NCBI GenBank assembly: GCA_029858565.1
Contig: JAOUEV010000003.1
Coordinates: 1 to 64,000 of the forward strand
Direction of reading: 5' to 3'
Length of the DNA stretch: 64,000 bases
From: Nitrospirota bacterium
GTDB taxonomy: Bacteria; Nitrospirota; UBA9217
Below, piece by piece: positions 51,928 to 59,465 of this stretch. The translations under genes were made by a program, and so were the position numbers. Below the pieces are notes generated by a model. It was not told the DNA's origin, ran no database searches, and saw nothing but the letters and a program-made list of their open reading frames with translations. Position 1 is the stretch's first letter; every line of letters starts with the position of its first letter.

Positions 51928-52482
51928 TCAAGAGAAAGCAAAATTACCCATTGTTTGGCGAGTGACATTTGTAGTCACATTAATAAACAGATCCACATGA
52001 GTCGAATCTACATTTGGCTCGAGTAACTGTTCGGTTCTAACTGCAACAGCAGTTACCAAGTTGTCGTCTTCCAACAAGCAAAAAAATGGATTTTCATCCG
52101 TAGTCGGGCTTGACTCTCGTGGTAGGGCATTTTCATGCCGCGGCATTGTTAAAGCGTCAAATAGGGTCTTTAGTCTATTATCAATATCTCCACCCTGCGT
52201 AATTAAATGCCCCGGTGATTCAGGTCGCAGAAGTGTTATGGAAAGCTCAGCAACAACGTTCATTTCATTTGTAATAAGAGGCGCAAAGATAAAAGAACCT
52301 AGTGGACGAAGCAGGGAATACTCACCTGTTCTCCTTTCACCAAGCAATCCTGGTTGATCAGAAAGAGGTGCTTGTTTCCACAGCGTTGCAAGCTGTTGAT
52401 GGAAATGCCTACGCAGATCGTGCTTGTGATCTGGCTTGCCATTTGCGTTCAACTTACCACGATAGTGCAGTACAAGTTTCAT
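51928..52482 (-). CDS. RusA-like putative nuclease
   Basis: 184 aa. GGDIDNRLKTLFDAL (about 96-110) and CLLEDDNLVT (about 135-145) resemble the D-x-DN-x2-K and DD motifs that supply metal-binding aspartates in RusA Holliday-junction resolvases. The rest does not match RusA closely; it agrees better with a larger uncharacterised family in accessory regions. If active it would cut branched or structured DNA. It lies upstream (minus strand) of the intron and the AIPR gene. Spacing to the HEPN-like gene upstream is 72 bp, so a shared transcript is possible. Confidence 0.55.
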   Translation of the reverse strand: MKLVLHYRGKLNANGKPDHKHDLRRHFHQQLATLWKQAPLSDQPGLLGERRTGEYSLLRPLGSFIFAPLITNEMNVVAELSITLLRPESPGHLITQGGDIDNRLKTLFDALTMPRHENALPRESSPTTDENPFFCLLEDDNLVTAVAVRTEQLLEPNVDSTHVDLFINVTTNVTRQTMGNFAFS

Positions 52483-52554
52483 TGTTTATTTCTCTCAAAC
52501 AAAATCGCCTGACGCGGTTCGGGCAATGCACTGATGCTGTGTTTGCTGGTAACT

Positions 52555-53310
52555 TTATATGCCATGCATAATTCTTGACCAGTCAATGGCTTTGCCCTGA
52601 TCACGATAGCTATATCCTGTACCCGTGTATCCGCAGTCTTCACGTTGAATTACATCATGGAGCTGATGTAGAAGTTCCACATGAGCTTTGTAGAACTTGT
52701 CAAAATCTCTGTCATCTAAGATTACCGGGCATGGCTTAGTCTGGTCAGCTTTCCATTCAACATAGTCTTTATGCAGATCAAACTTTCCGCGTATCGGAAG
52801 TGCGGTGGTCTCGTATTTCGAATTGTACAATCCGTTGTTGTGAAGATAGCAATTCCGAAACCGTCTAACGTGGTCAACGTCTCTCCTGTTTTGATCTAAA
52901 CGTGCCAACATGCCCTGCGACCCGTATGTTGTTTTAGTCAGTCTGTCAAAAGCCCAGTCTAGCCGTGGCTTGTAATCGGGATTGCTGCCCTTTGCTTGAT
53001 GAATATTTCTAGACTCCAATAGCTCCCAGAAATCGGCAAGGACGCCTTCGAATATCGCTGCAATTGCAATAAGGCAACTGCGGACATGGTAGTATGGGAA
53101 AGTACTTCTCATCACGGCCACTAGGGCAACGGGGTCATAAGCTCTACTCCAATCATTCGTCATTGGATGAAGAGGAGGCAATTTAGACACAAGGTCACTA
53201 TCTTTGGTGCAACTATAGGAGGCTGCGGCAAACGCAAAATAAGCCCAAACGCCATGAAGCGCATCATCCGCTCTTTCAAATAAAACTTGGGCATCTGGGT
53301 CGAAATCCAT
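52555..53310 (-). CDS. HEPN-like hypothetical protein
   Basis: 251 aa, helical, with no signal or TM. VRRFRNCYLHNNG (about 152-164) contains R-x4-H, the ribonuclease motif of HEPN domains, preceded by a helix pair (CLIAIAAIFEGVLADFWELL). HEPN proteins are common RNases in toxin-antitoxin and anti-phage systems. The assignment rests on this motif and helical pattern only. An unclear alternative is a structural hypothetical protein. It is coded with the RusA-like gene downstream; an MNT-type antitoxin partner was not seen nearby. Confidence 0.5.
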   Translation of the reverse strand: MDFDPDAQVLFERADDALHGVWAYFAFAAASYSCTKDSDLVSKLPPLHPMTNDWSRAYDPVALVAVMRSTFPYYHVRSCLIAIAAIFEGVLADFWELLESRNIHQAKGSNPDYKPRLDWAFDRLTKTTYGSQGMLARLDQNRRDVDHVRRFRNCYLHNNGLYNSKYETTALPIRGKFDLHKDYVEWKADQTKPCPVILDDRDFDKFYKAHVELLHQLHDVIQREDCGYTGTGYSYRDQGKAIDWSRIMHGI

Positions 53311-53330
53311 ATCTCACCCTCATCAAAACG

Positions 53331-53602
53331 GACTAATACGCGCCTGACGCGCCGCCTTCAGTTCGTCGCCGTCGAGGCGCTGGTTGTGATTAGTCGTAGG
53401 TTGGGCTGAGTTACACGAAGCCCAACACTCCTATTCGCGACCCTATCGCAGCTTCCAGTCAGGCAGGGTAAAAGCTTACCCTGCCCACAATTTCTCGAAC
53501 ATGATTCGTTGGGCTTCACACGAACCGTTCAGCACAACCTACGACTGATGCACTCAATAATCAATCACGTCGGATTTCGCCTGGCTCTATCCGACCTACG
53601 AC
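53331..53602. repeat. Composite REP-like palindromic cluster
   Basis: Three nested or adjacent hairpins fill the gap. GACTAAT/ATTAGTC arms span 53331-53395. TCGTAGGTTGGGC...AAGCCCAAC units sit inverted at 53394 and 53508-53544, around GGCAGGGTAA/TTACCCTGCC. GTCGGAT/ATCCGAC lies at 53569-53595. The final CTACGAC runs into the neighbouring gene and supplies its stop codon (TAG). Confidence 0.7.
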
Positions 53603-54603
53603 TGGTCAATATTATCTTCCAAGTAGGTTTTGATGATTTCTTTTTTTGAAATCGGCCTCACTTGGCCTCTTTCAATAATAATGTCCATTTTTACGTGGCT
53701 GACTCCAACAGTTTCCTTCCAAGGCAATTCGAAAGTCTCACTAGTTTCCGGATTTTCAAAACGACACTTGTCTCCCGAGATCCCATTTATCATACGGAGC
53801 CAGCTAATCACATTATTGATGGATGCTGATATCAGTAGAAGCCCATTGGCTAAATTGACTGGGTTCCAGTTATGCGCGTGCCTGCTTGGTCGGAAATTAT
53901 ACTTGTCGCTCGGGTCAATACGATCCGGAACAAAGTATGACGACCCATACAGACTACTTCCTATCAATTCCATTTTTTCTGGTGCTGCCGGGACACCCGG
54001 TTTATCTTCTATTCCAAATGCTAGATGAAAGCCACCTGGCCTCACTCGGAATCCATGTTTTAATCCGTTATATTCTAAAATCATATCGGCATTGACAAAA
54101 TCACTTGCAAAGTGTCGCCATAACCTCCCAAACCCAGATTGAATCCATTCTTTCTTTTCTTCATCATATTTAAGATAGGTGTGGACAAGCTTAGCCAAAT
54201 ACTCCCACGTAACCGGCCGGTCCTTCATTCTTGTATAAATTGATTTATCAAGTGATATTTTTCTGACAAGATCCACAAGATCATTATTTCGATAGCAGAG
54301 AATCCATCCAAGCGAGCACTGAGGGGCCTGTACTGCTGAACAGAGTAACGCGAATAGAGTTTCCAAACCATGGTAATAGGCAAGTCGCAACGACAAAGCC
54401 GCCTTTTGTTTGTCTGCCCCTTCCAGATGATCTGACTGCGTCCTTACAATATAGTCGAAATAATCGGGTTCGAATCCTTCAAGAAACTCTAGATTCTTTT
54501 TCACCAATTCCATATCCCAAAAGGCAAAAGGTGTTTCATTGACTACAAACCTAATCACTTCCATAATCATATTCCTCGTAGAGTCTGATAACGGGGTAGC
54601 CAT
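53596..54603 (-). CDS. Hypothetical protein of the accessory island
   Basis: 335 aa, soluble, mixed helical N-terminal half (SLRLAYYHGLETLFALLCSA) and a segment EYNGLKHGFRVRPGG (about 184-198). The [N/Y]xLKHG pattern is seen in some HEPN-like proteins, but this is weak. I do not recognise the family. The ATG at 54603 lacks a ribosome site; internal Met codons at 54567 and 54561 are alternatives. It is AT-rich like the island and is transcribed towards the HEPN-like and RusA-like genes. Confidence 0.6.
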   Translation of the reverse strand: MATPLSDSTRNMIMEVIRFVVNETPFAFWDMELVKKNLEFLEGFEPDYFDYIVRTQSDHLEGADKQKAALSLRLAYYHGLETLFALLCSAVQAPQCSLGWILCYRNNDLVDLVRKISLDKSIYTRMKDRPVTWEYLAKLVHTYLKYDEEKKEWIQSGFGRLWRHFASDFVNADMILEYNGLKHGFRVRPGGFHLAFGIEDKPGVPAAPEKMELIGSSLYGSSYFVPDRIDPSDKYNFRPSRHAHNWNPVNLANGLLLISASINNVISWLRMINGISGDKCRFENPETSETFELPWKETVGVSHVKMDIIIERGQVRPISKKEIIKTYLEDNIDQS

Positions 54604-54885
54604 GGGATCGCTTTTTGATAGGCTAATTCCGGGACGTTGATGCTTTTAATGCATTGCGACCAAAATTACGGAATGTAATCTGTATCAGCCTATCACGTTC
54701 GTCCGCTGTAGCTTACAGGAAGTTATCTTGGTTAGTGGTTCGCGACGGTTAGGAGTATATCAGAAACCTACGAACGGATAAAGCGAAATAATGGGAGTAT
54801 GCCGGGACTTCGGTCACGATCGGAGAGCTTGCATAAACGTTGAGCGCGGACTGCGGACGGTCGGGCAGGGACTGCGATTTAGCTC
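54604..54885. other. Non-coding right margin of the accessory island
   Basis: No gene, tRNA or integrase visible. Composition returns to host-like GC in its last 100 bases. No direct repeat matching the left margin was noticed. Confidence 0.4.
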
Positions 54886-54915
54886 TTGTAAACACACGAT
54901 ACTATCAGGTAAAAT
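54886..54915 (+). promoter_or_regulatory. Promoter of the nitrilase gene
   Basis: TTGTAA-18-TAAAAT, with predicted start about 16 bases before the ATG and GGAGGGGG between. Confidence 0.5.
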
Positions 54916-54937
54916 CTTCATCGTTGGAGGGGGACCC

Positions 54938-55783
54938 ATGCGGATCGCGGGCATACAAACAGGCGCTTCTCACGACGTGGACAGGAACATCACCCACGCT
55001 GTGGAGCTTGCCGAGATAGCGGCGGAAAAAGGCGCAAAGTCCATTTGCTTCTCCGAACTGTGCCTCACGCCGTGGTTCCTGCGGCATGAGGACAAGAAAT
55101 ACCTGGAGCTTGCCCGTGAGCGTTCCAGCGGCATCCTTGATCCTTTCCTGGCATCATCGCTCAAGACCAAGACCGTCATCGTACTCCCCTTTTTCGAGAG
55201 GTATGATGGCAGGTTTTTCAGCAGCGCGGCCGTCATGGACTGCGGCGTTCTGAAGGGTGTTTACCGCAAGGTCCATATTCCCGATCTTCCCCTGTACAAG
55301 GAGCGGTTCTATCTCAGCTCCGGAGACGGCGACTTTCCGGTCTTCGAGACCTCGCACGGCAGGATCGGCGTGCAGCTCTGCTGGGACAACCTGTTCCCCG
55401 AAGGAACGCGCATCCTGGCGCTCAAGGGCGCGGATTTGGTCTTTGCTCCCACGGCCGCGTCGCAGGATACCCATGCGCACTGGGAACGGGCGATCTCCGC
55501 GAACGCTTTTGCGAACAACCTGACCGTGTTCCGGGTGAACCGCGTGGGGACCGAGGACGGGCTTGTGTTCTACGGCAGGAGTTTCTGCGCAGGACCCTGG
55601 GGAGACATGGTCTCGGAGCTGGCAGGCAGCAAGGAGGCGATCGTGATGGCCGAGGTCGACCCTCGCGAGCGCGACACGGCGCGGGAGACCTGGGGATTCC
55701 TGAACCATCGGCAACCGTCAGCGTACAGGGATATTATCAATGACCGGCCGGGGCCGGGCGCATCAAGGGAGCAGAAGAACTGA
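54938..55783 (+). CDS. Carbon-nitrogen hydrolase (nitrilase superfamily)
   Basis: 281 aa. The Glu-Lys-Cys triad is in CFSELCLTP (about 45), YRKVHIPD (about 112) and QLCWDNLFPE (about 148). The overall form is like N-carbamoylputrescine amidase or beta-ureidopropionase-type amidases (polyamine or nitrogen recycling); the precise amide is not predictable. GGAGGGGG precedes ATG 54938, and the track's 49 extra residues overlap the promoter. A methyltransferase starts 2 bp after it. Confidence 0.85.
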   Translation: MRIAGIQTGASHDVDRNITHAVELAEIAAEKGAKSICFSELCLTPWFLRHEDKKYLELARERSSGILDPFLASSLKTKTVIVLPFFERYDGRFFSSAAVMDCGVLKGVYRKVHIPDLPLYKERFYLSSGDGDFPVFETSHGRIGVQLCWDNLFPEGTRILALKGADLVFAPTAASQDTHAHWERAISANAFANNLTVFRVNRVGTEDGLVFYGRSFCAGPWGDMVSELAGSKEAIVMAEVDPRERDTARETWGFLNHRQPSAYRDIINDRPGPGASREQKN

Positions 55784-55785
55784 TC

Positions 55786-56454
55786 ATGGGAAATGTCCAG
55801 CAGATAGAGTTCATGAAAGACCTTGCCCCGAGACTCCGGGGGCCTATCCTCGAGATCGGCAGCAAGCGCTATGGCGGCTACCCGATGTTCTTTGACTACC
55901 GGACCCTCTTCCCCGAGGGTACGAAGTATGTTGGCGCGGACATGGAGGCAGGCGACGGTGTCGATGCGGTTGCCGATCTGACGGAGGATATCGAGGTGAT
56001 CCGTCAGAAGCTTGGTACGGCGAGCTTCCAGACCATTATCTGCTTGAGCGTAATGGAGCACGTCGGCGACATAGCGGCTTTTTCCCGCAACGTGGAAGCC
56101 TTGCTGGAGCCCGGCGGCACGCTGGTGCTCTCGGTGCCCTTTGTCTGGGAGATCCACGCGTATCCTTACGATTACTGGCGCTTCACGCCCCGCGCCATCG
56201 AATTCCTCTACCGGAACATTGCATTTGATCCCGCGATCAGCCGCCTGCATACTGACACCGGGCGGGTGGCGAGCCTGCGTGATGTCGGGGATGACATGAA
56301 CCGGTTCGTGAAGATGATCTACAAGCCCGGCGGCAAGAAGACGATCGGCCAGCGGGTCCGGATCATGGGCTACTCCCTGTTCCGCAGGATGCTCGGCCTT
56401 GGCAAGAATCCCCTCTATAACACCCATATCGAGATGGTCGGACGCAGGAAGTAG
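55786..56454 (+). CDS. Class I SAM-dependent methyltransferase
   Basis: 222 aa. Methyltransf_11-type Rossmann fold: GPILEIGSKRYGG (SAM site, about 19-31), VGADMEAGDGVD, ICLSVMEHVGD and LLEPGGTLVLSVPF. HAYPYDYWRFTPRAIEFL is common in enzymes acting on cell-surface sugars or lipids. The substrate is unknown. Together with the nitrilase upstream it forms a two-gene unit. Confidence 0.85.
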   Translation: MGNVQQIEFMKDLAPRLRGPILEIGSKRYGGYPMFFDYRTLFPEGTKYVGADMEAGDGVDAVADLTEDIEVIRQKLGTASFQTIICLSVMEHVGDIAAFSRNVEALLEPGGTLVLSVPFVWEIHAYPYDYWRFTPRAIEFLYRNIAFDPAISRLHTDTGRVASLRDVGDDMNRFVKMIYKPGGKKTIGQRVRIMGYSLFRRMLGLGKNPLYNTHIEMVGRRK

Positions 56455-56524
56455 GGTCCGCAGCAGTACACGCCTCAGCTTAATTACGGGTTTACATTCC
56501 CTCCATGCTATGTTACAAATCATC

Positions 56525-59302
56525 ATGACGCAGTTTCTCCGTCTGTGCTCCGCTCTCTGCCTTACCCTGCTGCTCCTTCCCGTCTCCGCCGCGGCCGGGG
56601 ATCTCTTTGGCCTCCCCATACGATCGATCATGCATGTTGATGAAGACGGCGCGCCCTGGCCCGAGGCAGACAGTCTTCTGCCGCTTCTCATGGTCAAGCC
56701 GGGCGATCGCCTCGACGCTGAGACGGTCCGCGAAGGGATCACGAACCTCTATCTCAAGCGGCAGTTCCGGGACGTCCGGGTCGAGGCCTATGGGGAGAAC
56801 GGCGGCGTGGCGCTTGTTGTACACTTGACACCAGTCACCATCGTGGACAAGATCGTTCTGCGGGGCAACCACTCCCTGTCCGATCGGGCGATCAAGGATG
56901 CCATGGCCGGCATGGTAGGCAGGGAGCTTCGCGAGGAACAGTATCCCGACATCAGGATGAGCATCCAGGCGCTTTATCAGGCTGAGGGCTTCTACGGCGT
57001 GCGCGTGAACTTCAGGTCGGAGAAAGCCTCCCGGCCCCATGCCGTGCATCTGTATGTCTATGTGATCGAACCGAAGCGGACGGTTATCGAGAAGGTCCGT
57101 TTCAGGGGAAATACCGTGTTCGCGGAGAAGGAACTGGCTTCCGCGATGCAGAACAGGGCAGGGACACCGCTCCTGACCAATGTCCTGTTCGAGCAGGACC
57201 TGCCCGCGATCCAGCGGATATATGCAGAGGCCGGGTACCCGGCTGCCCAGCCCGGACCGGTCAGCATGAGCTTTAAGGAGGAGCGGGCGTTCCTGGATAT
57301 CGGCGGCAGTGAGGGGCCGAAGGTGACGGTTTCCTTTGGCGGCAACCGGGTGTTCAGCGATAGAGAGCTCGGGGAGCTTCTGATACTGCGTCAGGAGCAT
57401 GATGTGTCGGACACGGTGATCGAGAGCAGCGCGGAAAAGATCCGCAACGCCTACCGGGACGAAGGCTACGCCGATGTGAAGGTCGAAACAGCAAAAAGGA
57501 CCGGCAGTCCGGCGGCATTGCACATTCACTTCGCGGTCACCGAAGGCCCGCGGGTGATCGTGGAAACCGTGCGCGTGGAGGGCAACAGCAGTCTGGGCAC
57601 CACGGAGATCCTCGACATCATGGAGACCAAGGGTACCCGCTGGTACCGTCGAGCAAGGCCTTTTCGCGAAGACCTGCTTGAAAAGGACCGTGATCACGTC
57701 CTGGACCGTTATAATGCCGCCGGCTTTCTCAACGCCGAGGTCAAGATTATCGTAGCGCGGTCCGCGGATGGGAAAACAGCGACCATCACGCTGAAGATCG
57801 TTGAGGGGATGAAGACCCTGGTGGGGAACATTTCCTTTGAAGGAAATGCACTTTTCCCGAGGGAAGAACTGGCCTCGATTGTGGCTGTCAAGTCCGGAAT
57901 GCCCTACAGCGACCGCATGGTGGAGGAGGATAAATACCGCCTGCTGACGCGCTACGCTGCAAAAGGATACCTCTATGCCCGGGTGGATGCGGAAAAGCGA
58001 TCCGTTGCCGGAGAAGGCCAGACAGAGGTAATGGACATCCAGTTCCGCATCACCGAGGACAAGCTGGTCACGGTCGGCACGGTCATCCTTCGGGGAAACG
58101 CCTATACCCGCGACTGGGTCCTGATGCGGGAGCTGGAGCCGAAAAAAGGCGAACCTTACAGCTACGAAAAGATACTGCAGAGCCAGCAGCGGGTCTACCG
58201 GTACGGTTATTTCAGCCAGGCGCGATACGAGCCCATAAAACCCTTTGAACGGACCTACCAGAAGGATATGCTTTTCACAGTGGAGGAGCGCCCCGCAGGC
58301 GCCGTGGAGTTCGGCGTGGGGTACGGCGACCTGGACCGCTTGCGCGGGTTCGTGGAGCTGTCCCACCGCAACCTCTGGGGCACGGCGCGTTACGCGAGCC
58401 TGCGGCTCGAGGGAAGCGATATCCTGAAGCGCGCGGCGGCAACGTTCCAGGAGCCCTGGTTCCTGGGACATCGGCTCCAAAGCCACCTTACCCTTGCATG
58501 GTCGGACCGTAAGAACATCAACCAGGACACGCGGGACGTGAACTACCAGACCAGGAAGACCACCGCGGCCTACGGTATTGACAAGCTCTACAACGGTTTC
58601 AAGAGCTCCCTGACCTACCAGTTCGAGAACGTGGACAACTACAACGTCAAGCCCGAGGCGCAGCTCAGCTTCGAGGACAGCGGCAGGGTCCTGATCTCCA
58701 GCCTGAACCCGGCGGTCATCTGGGACCTGCGCGACGATCCTTTCAATCCTACCCGCGGCGGCATTCACGGCATCGTGGTGAAGGAATCAATGAAGGAGCT
58801 GGGTTCCGAGGCGGTATTCACCAAGGCTTCGGTCCAGAGCTCCTGGTTCTTCGGGCTTTTCGGCAGATCCGTTCTTGCCCTGTCGGGCCGCGCCGGAATG
58901 GCCTGGGCCCACCAGGACACCGAGGTCGTCCCCATCCACGAGCGGTTCTATCTTGGCGGCGGTACCACGATCCGGGGCTACACGCAGGATTCCGTCGGGC
59001 CCTACATCGTTGATGCGGCAGGCGAGCGGATCCCGACCGGCGGCTCCAGCATGGCGCAATTGAACGCCGAAGTCCGGGTGAACAGTACCACCGGAGGAGG
59101 GGGGATCGTCCTTTTCACCGACGGAGGCAACGTGTGGATCGACAAGAAGATCCGGCCCGACGATCTCCGGGCATCCTACGGCATCGGTCTCCGGTACAAT
59201 ACGCCGGTCGGCCCGCTGCGCGTGGATTACGGCCAGAAGATCCACCGGAGGTCGGGCGAGACACCCGGGGAACTGCATTTCAATATCGGCCATGCGTTCT
59301 GA
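56525..59302 (+). CDS. bamA: Omp85/BamA-family outer-membrane protein with seven POTRA domains
   Basis: 925 aa from ATG 56525. Signal peptide (about 1-24, VSAAAG). Seven POTRA-like repeats span about 28-560; six open with a V/I-x-x-V/I-x(F)-x-GN motif (e.g. DKIVLRGNHSLSDRAI, VGNISFEGNALFPREEL, VGTVILRGNAYTRDW). The barrel (about 575-925) has RFYLGGGTTIRGYTQDSVGP, the VRGY-type plug motif, and ends HFNIGHAF. E. coli BamA has five POTRA. It should insert outer-membrane barrels or be a TamA-like paralogue; only one such gene is visible here, and lptD, fadL and DUF3373 would be clients. Confidence 0.9.
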   Translation: MTQFLRLCSALCLTLLLLPVSAAAGDLFGLPIRSIMHVDEDGAPWPEADSLLPLLMVKPGDRLDAETVREGITNLYLKRQFRDVRVEAYGENGGVALVVHLTPVTIVDKIVLRGNHSLSDRAIKDAMAGMVGRELREEQYPDIRMSIQALYQAEGFYGVRVNFRSEKASRPHAVHLYVYVIEPKRTVIEKVRFRGNTVFAEKELASAMQNRAGTPLLTNVLFEQDLPAIQRIYAEAGYPAAQPGPVSMSFKEERAFLDIGGSEGPKVTVSFGGNRVFSDRELGELLILRQEHDVSDTVIESSAEKIRNAYRDEGYADVKVETAKRTGSPAALHIHFAVTEGPRVIVETVRVEGNSSLGTTEILDIMETKGTRWYRRARPFREDLLEKDRDHVLDRYNAAGFLNAEVKIIVARSADGKTATITLKIVEGMKTLVGNISFEGNALFPREELASIVAVKSGMPYSDRMVEEDKYRLLTRYAAKGYLYARVDAEKRSVAGEGQTEVMDIQFRITEDKLVTVGTVILRGNAYTRDWVLMRELEPKKGEPYSYEKILQSQQRVYRYGYFSQARYEPIKPFERTYQKDMLFTVEERPAGAVEFGVGYGDLDRLRGFVELSHRNLWGTARYASLRLEGSDILKRAAATFQEPWFLGHRLQSHLTLAWSDRKNINQDTRDVNYQTRKTTAAYGIDKLYNGFKSSLTYQFENVDNYNVKPEAQLSFEDSGRVLISSLNPAVIWDLRDDPFNPTRGGIHGIVVKESMKELGSEAVFTKASVQSSWFFGLFGRSVLALSGRAGMAWAHQDTEVVPIHERFYLGGGTTIRGYTQDSVGPYIVDAAGERIPTGGSSMAQLNAEVRVNSTTGGGGIVLFTDGGNVWIDKKIRPDDLRASYGIGLRYNTPVGPLRVDYGQKIHRRSGETPGELHFNIGHAF

Positions 59303-59394
59303 GCTAATTTCCCCTTAGAGATCACGTCATGATCCAGCTTTTCCAATCCTGGCAGTAGAGCTTCAAAAACATTGACTCCGCTCCCTTGCCCAAC

Positions 59395-59423
59395 TGGACG
59401 TTCCTCCCAGGCGGTGGTATTAT
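59395..59423 (+). promoter_or_regulatory. Possible promoter of the HisKA protein
   Basis: TGGACG-17-TATTAT, predicted start near 59430, 36 bases before the ATG. Confidence 0.4.
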
Positions 59424-59465
59424 TGAGTACGCGGACCCGCTGTCCGGTCCCTTCCCTATTACAAT

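Noticed and set aside
54467-54477. GGTTCGAATCC, a tRNA T-arm-like sequence
   Set aside because: Flanking bases do not pair as a T-stem, there is no acceptor, D-arm or anticodon arm, and it lies inside an ORF.
47913-54885. Prophage or integrative element
   Set aside because: No integrase, phage structural gene, tRNA target or flanking direct repeats were found; only base composition suggests transfer.
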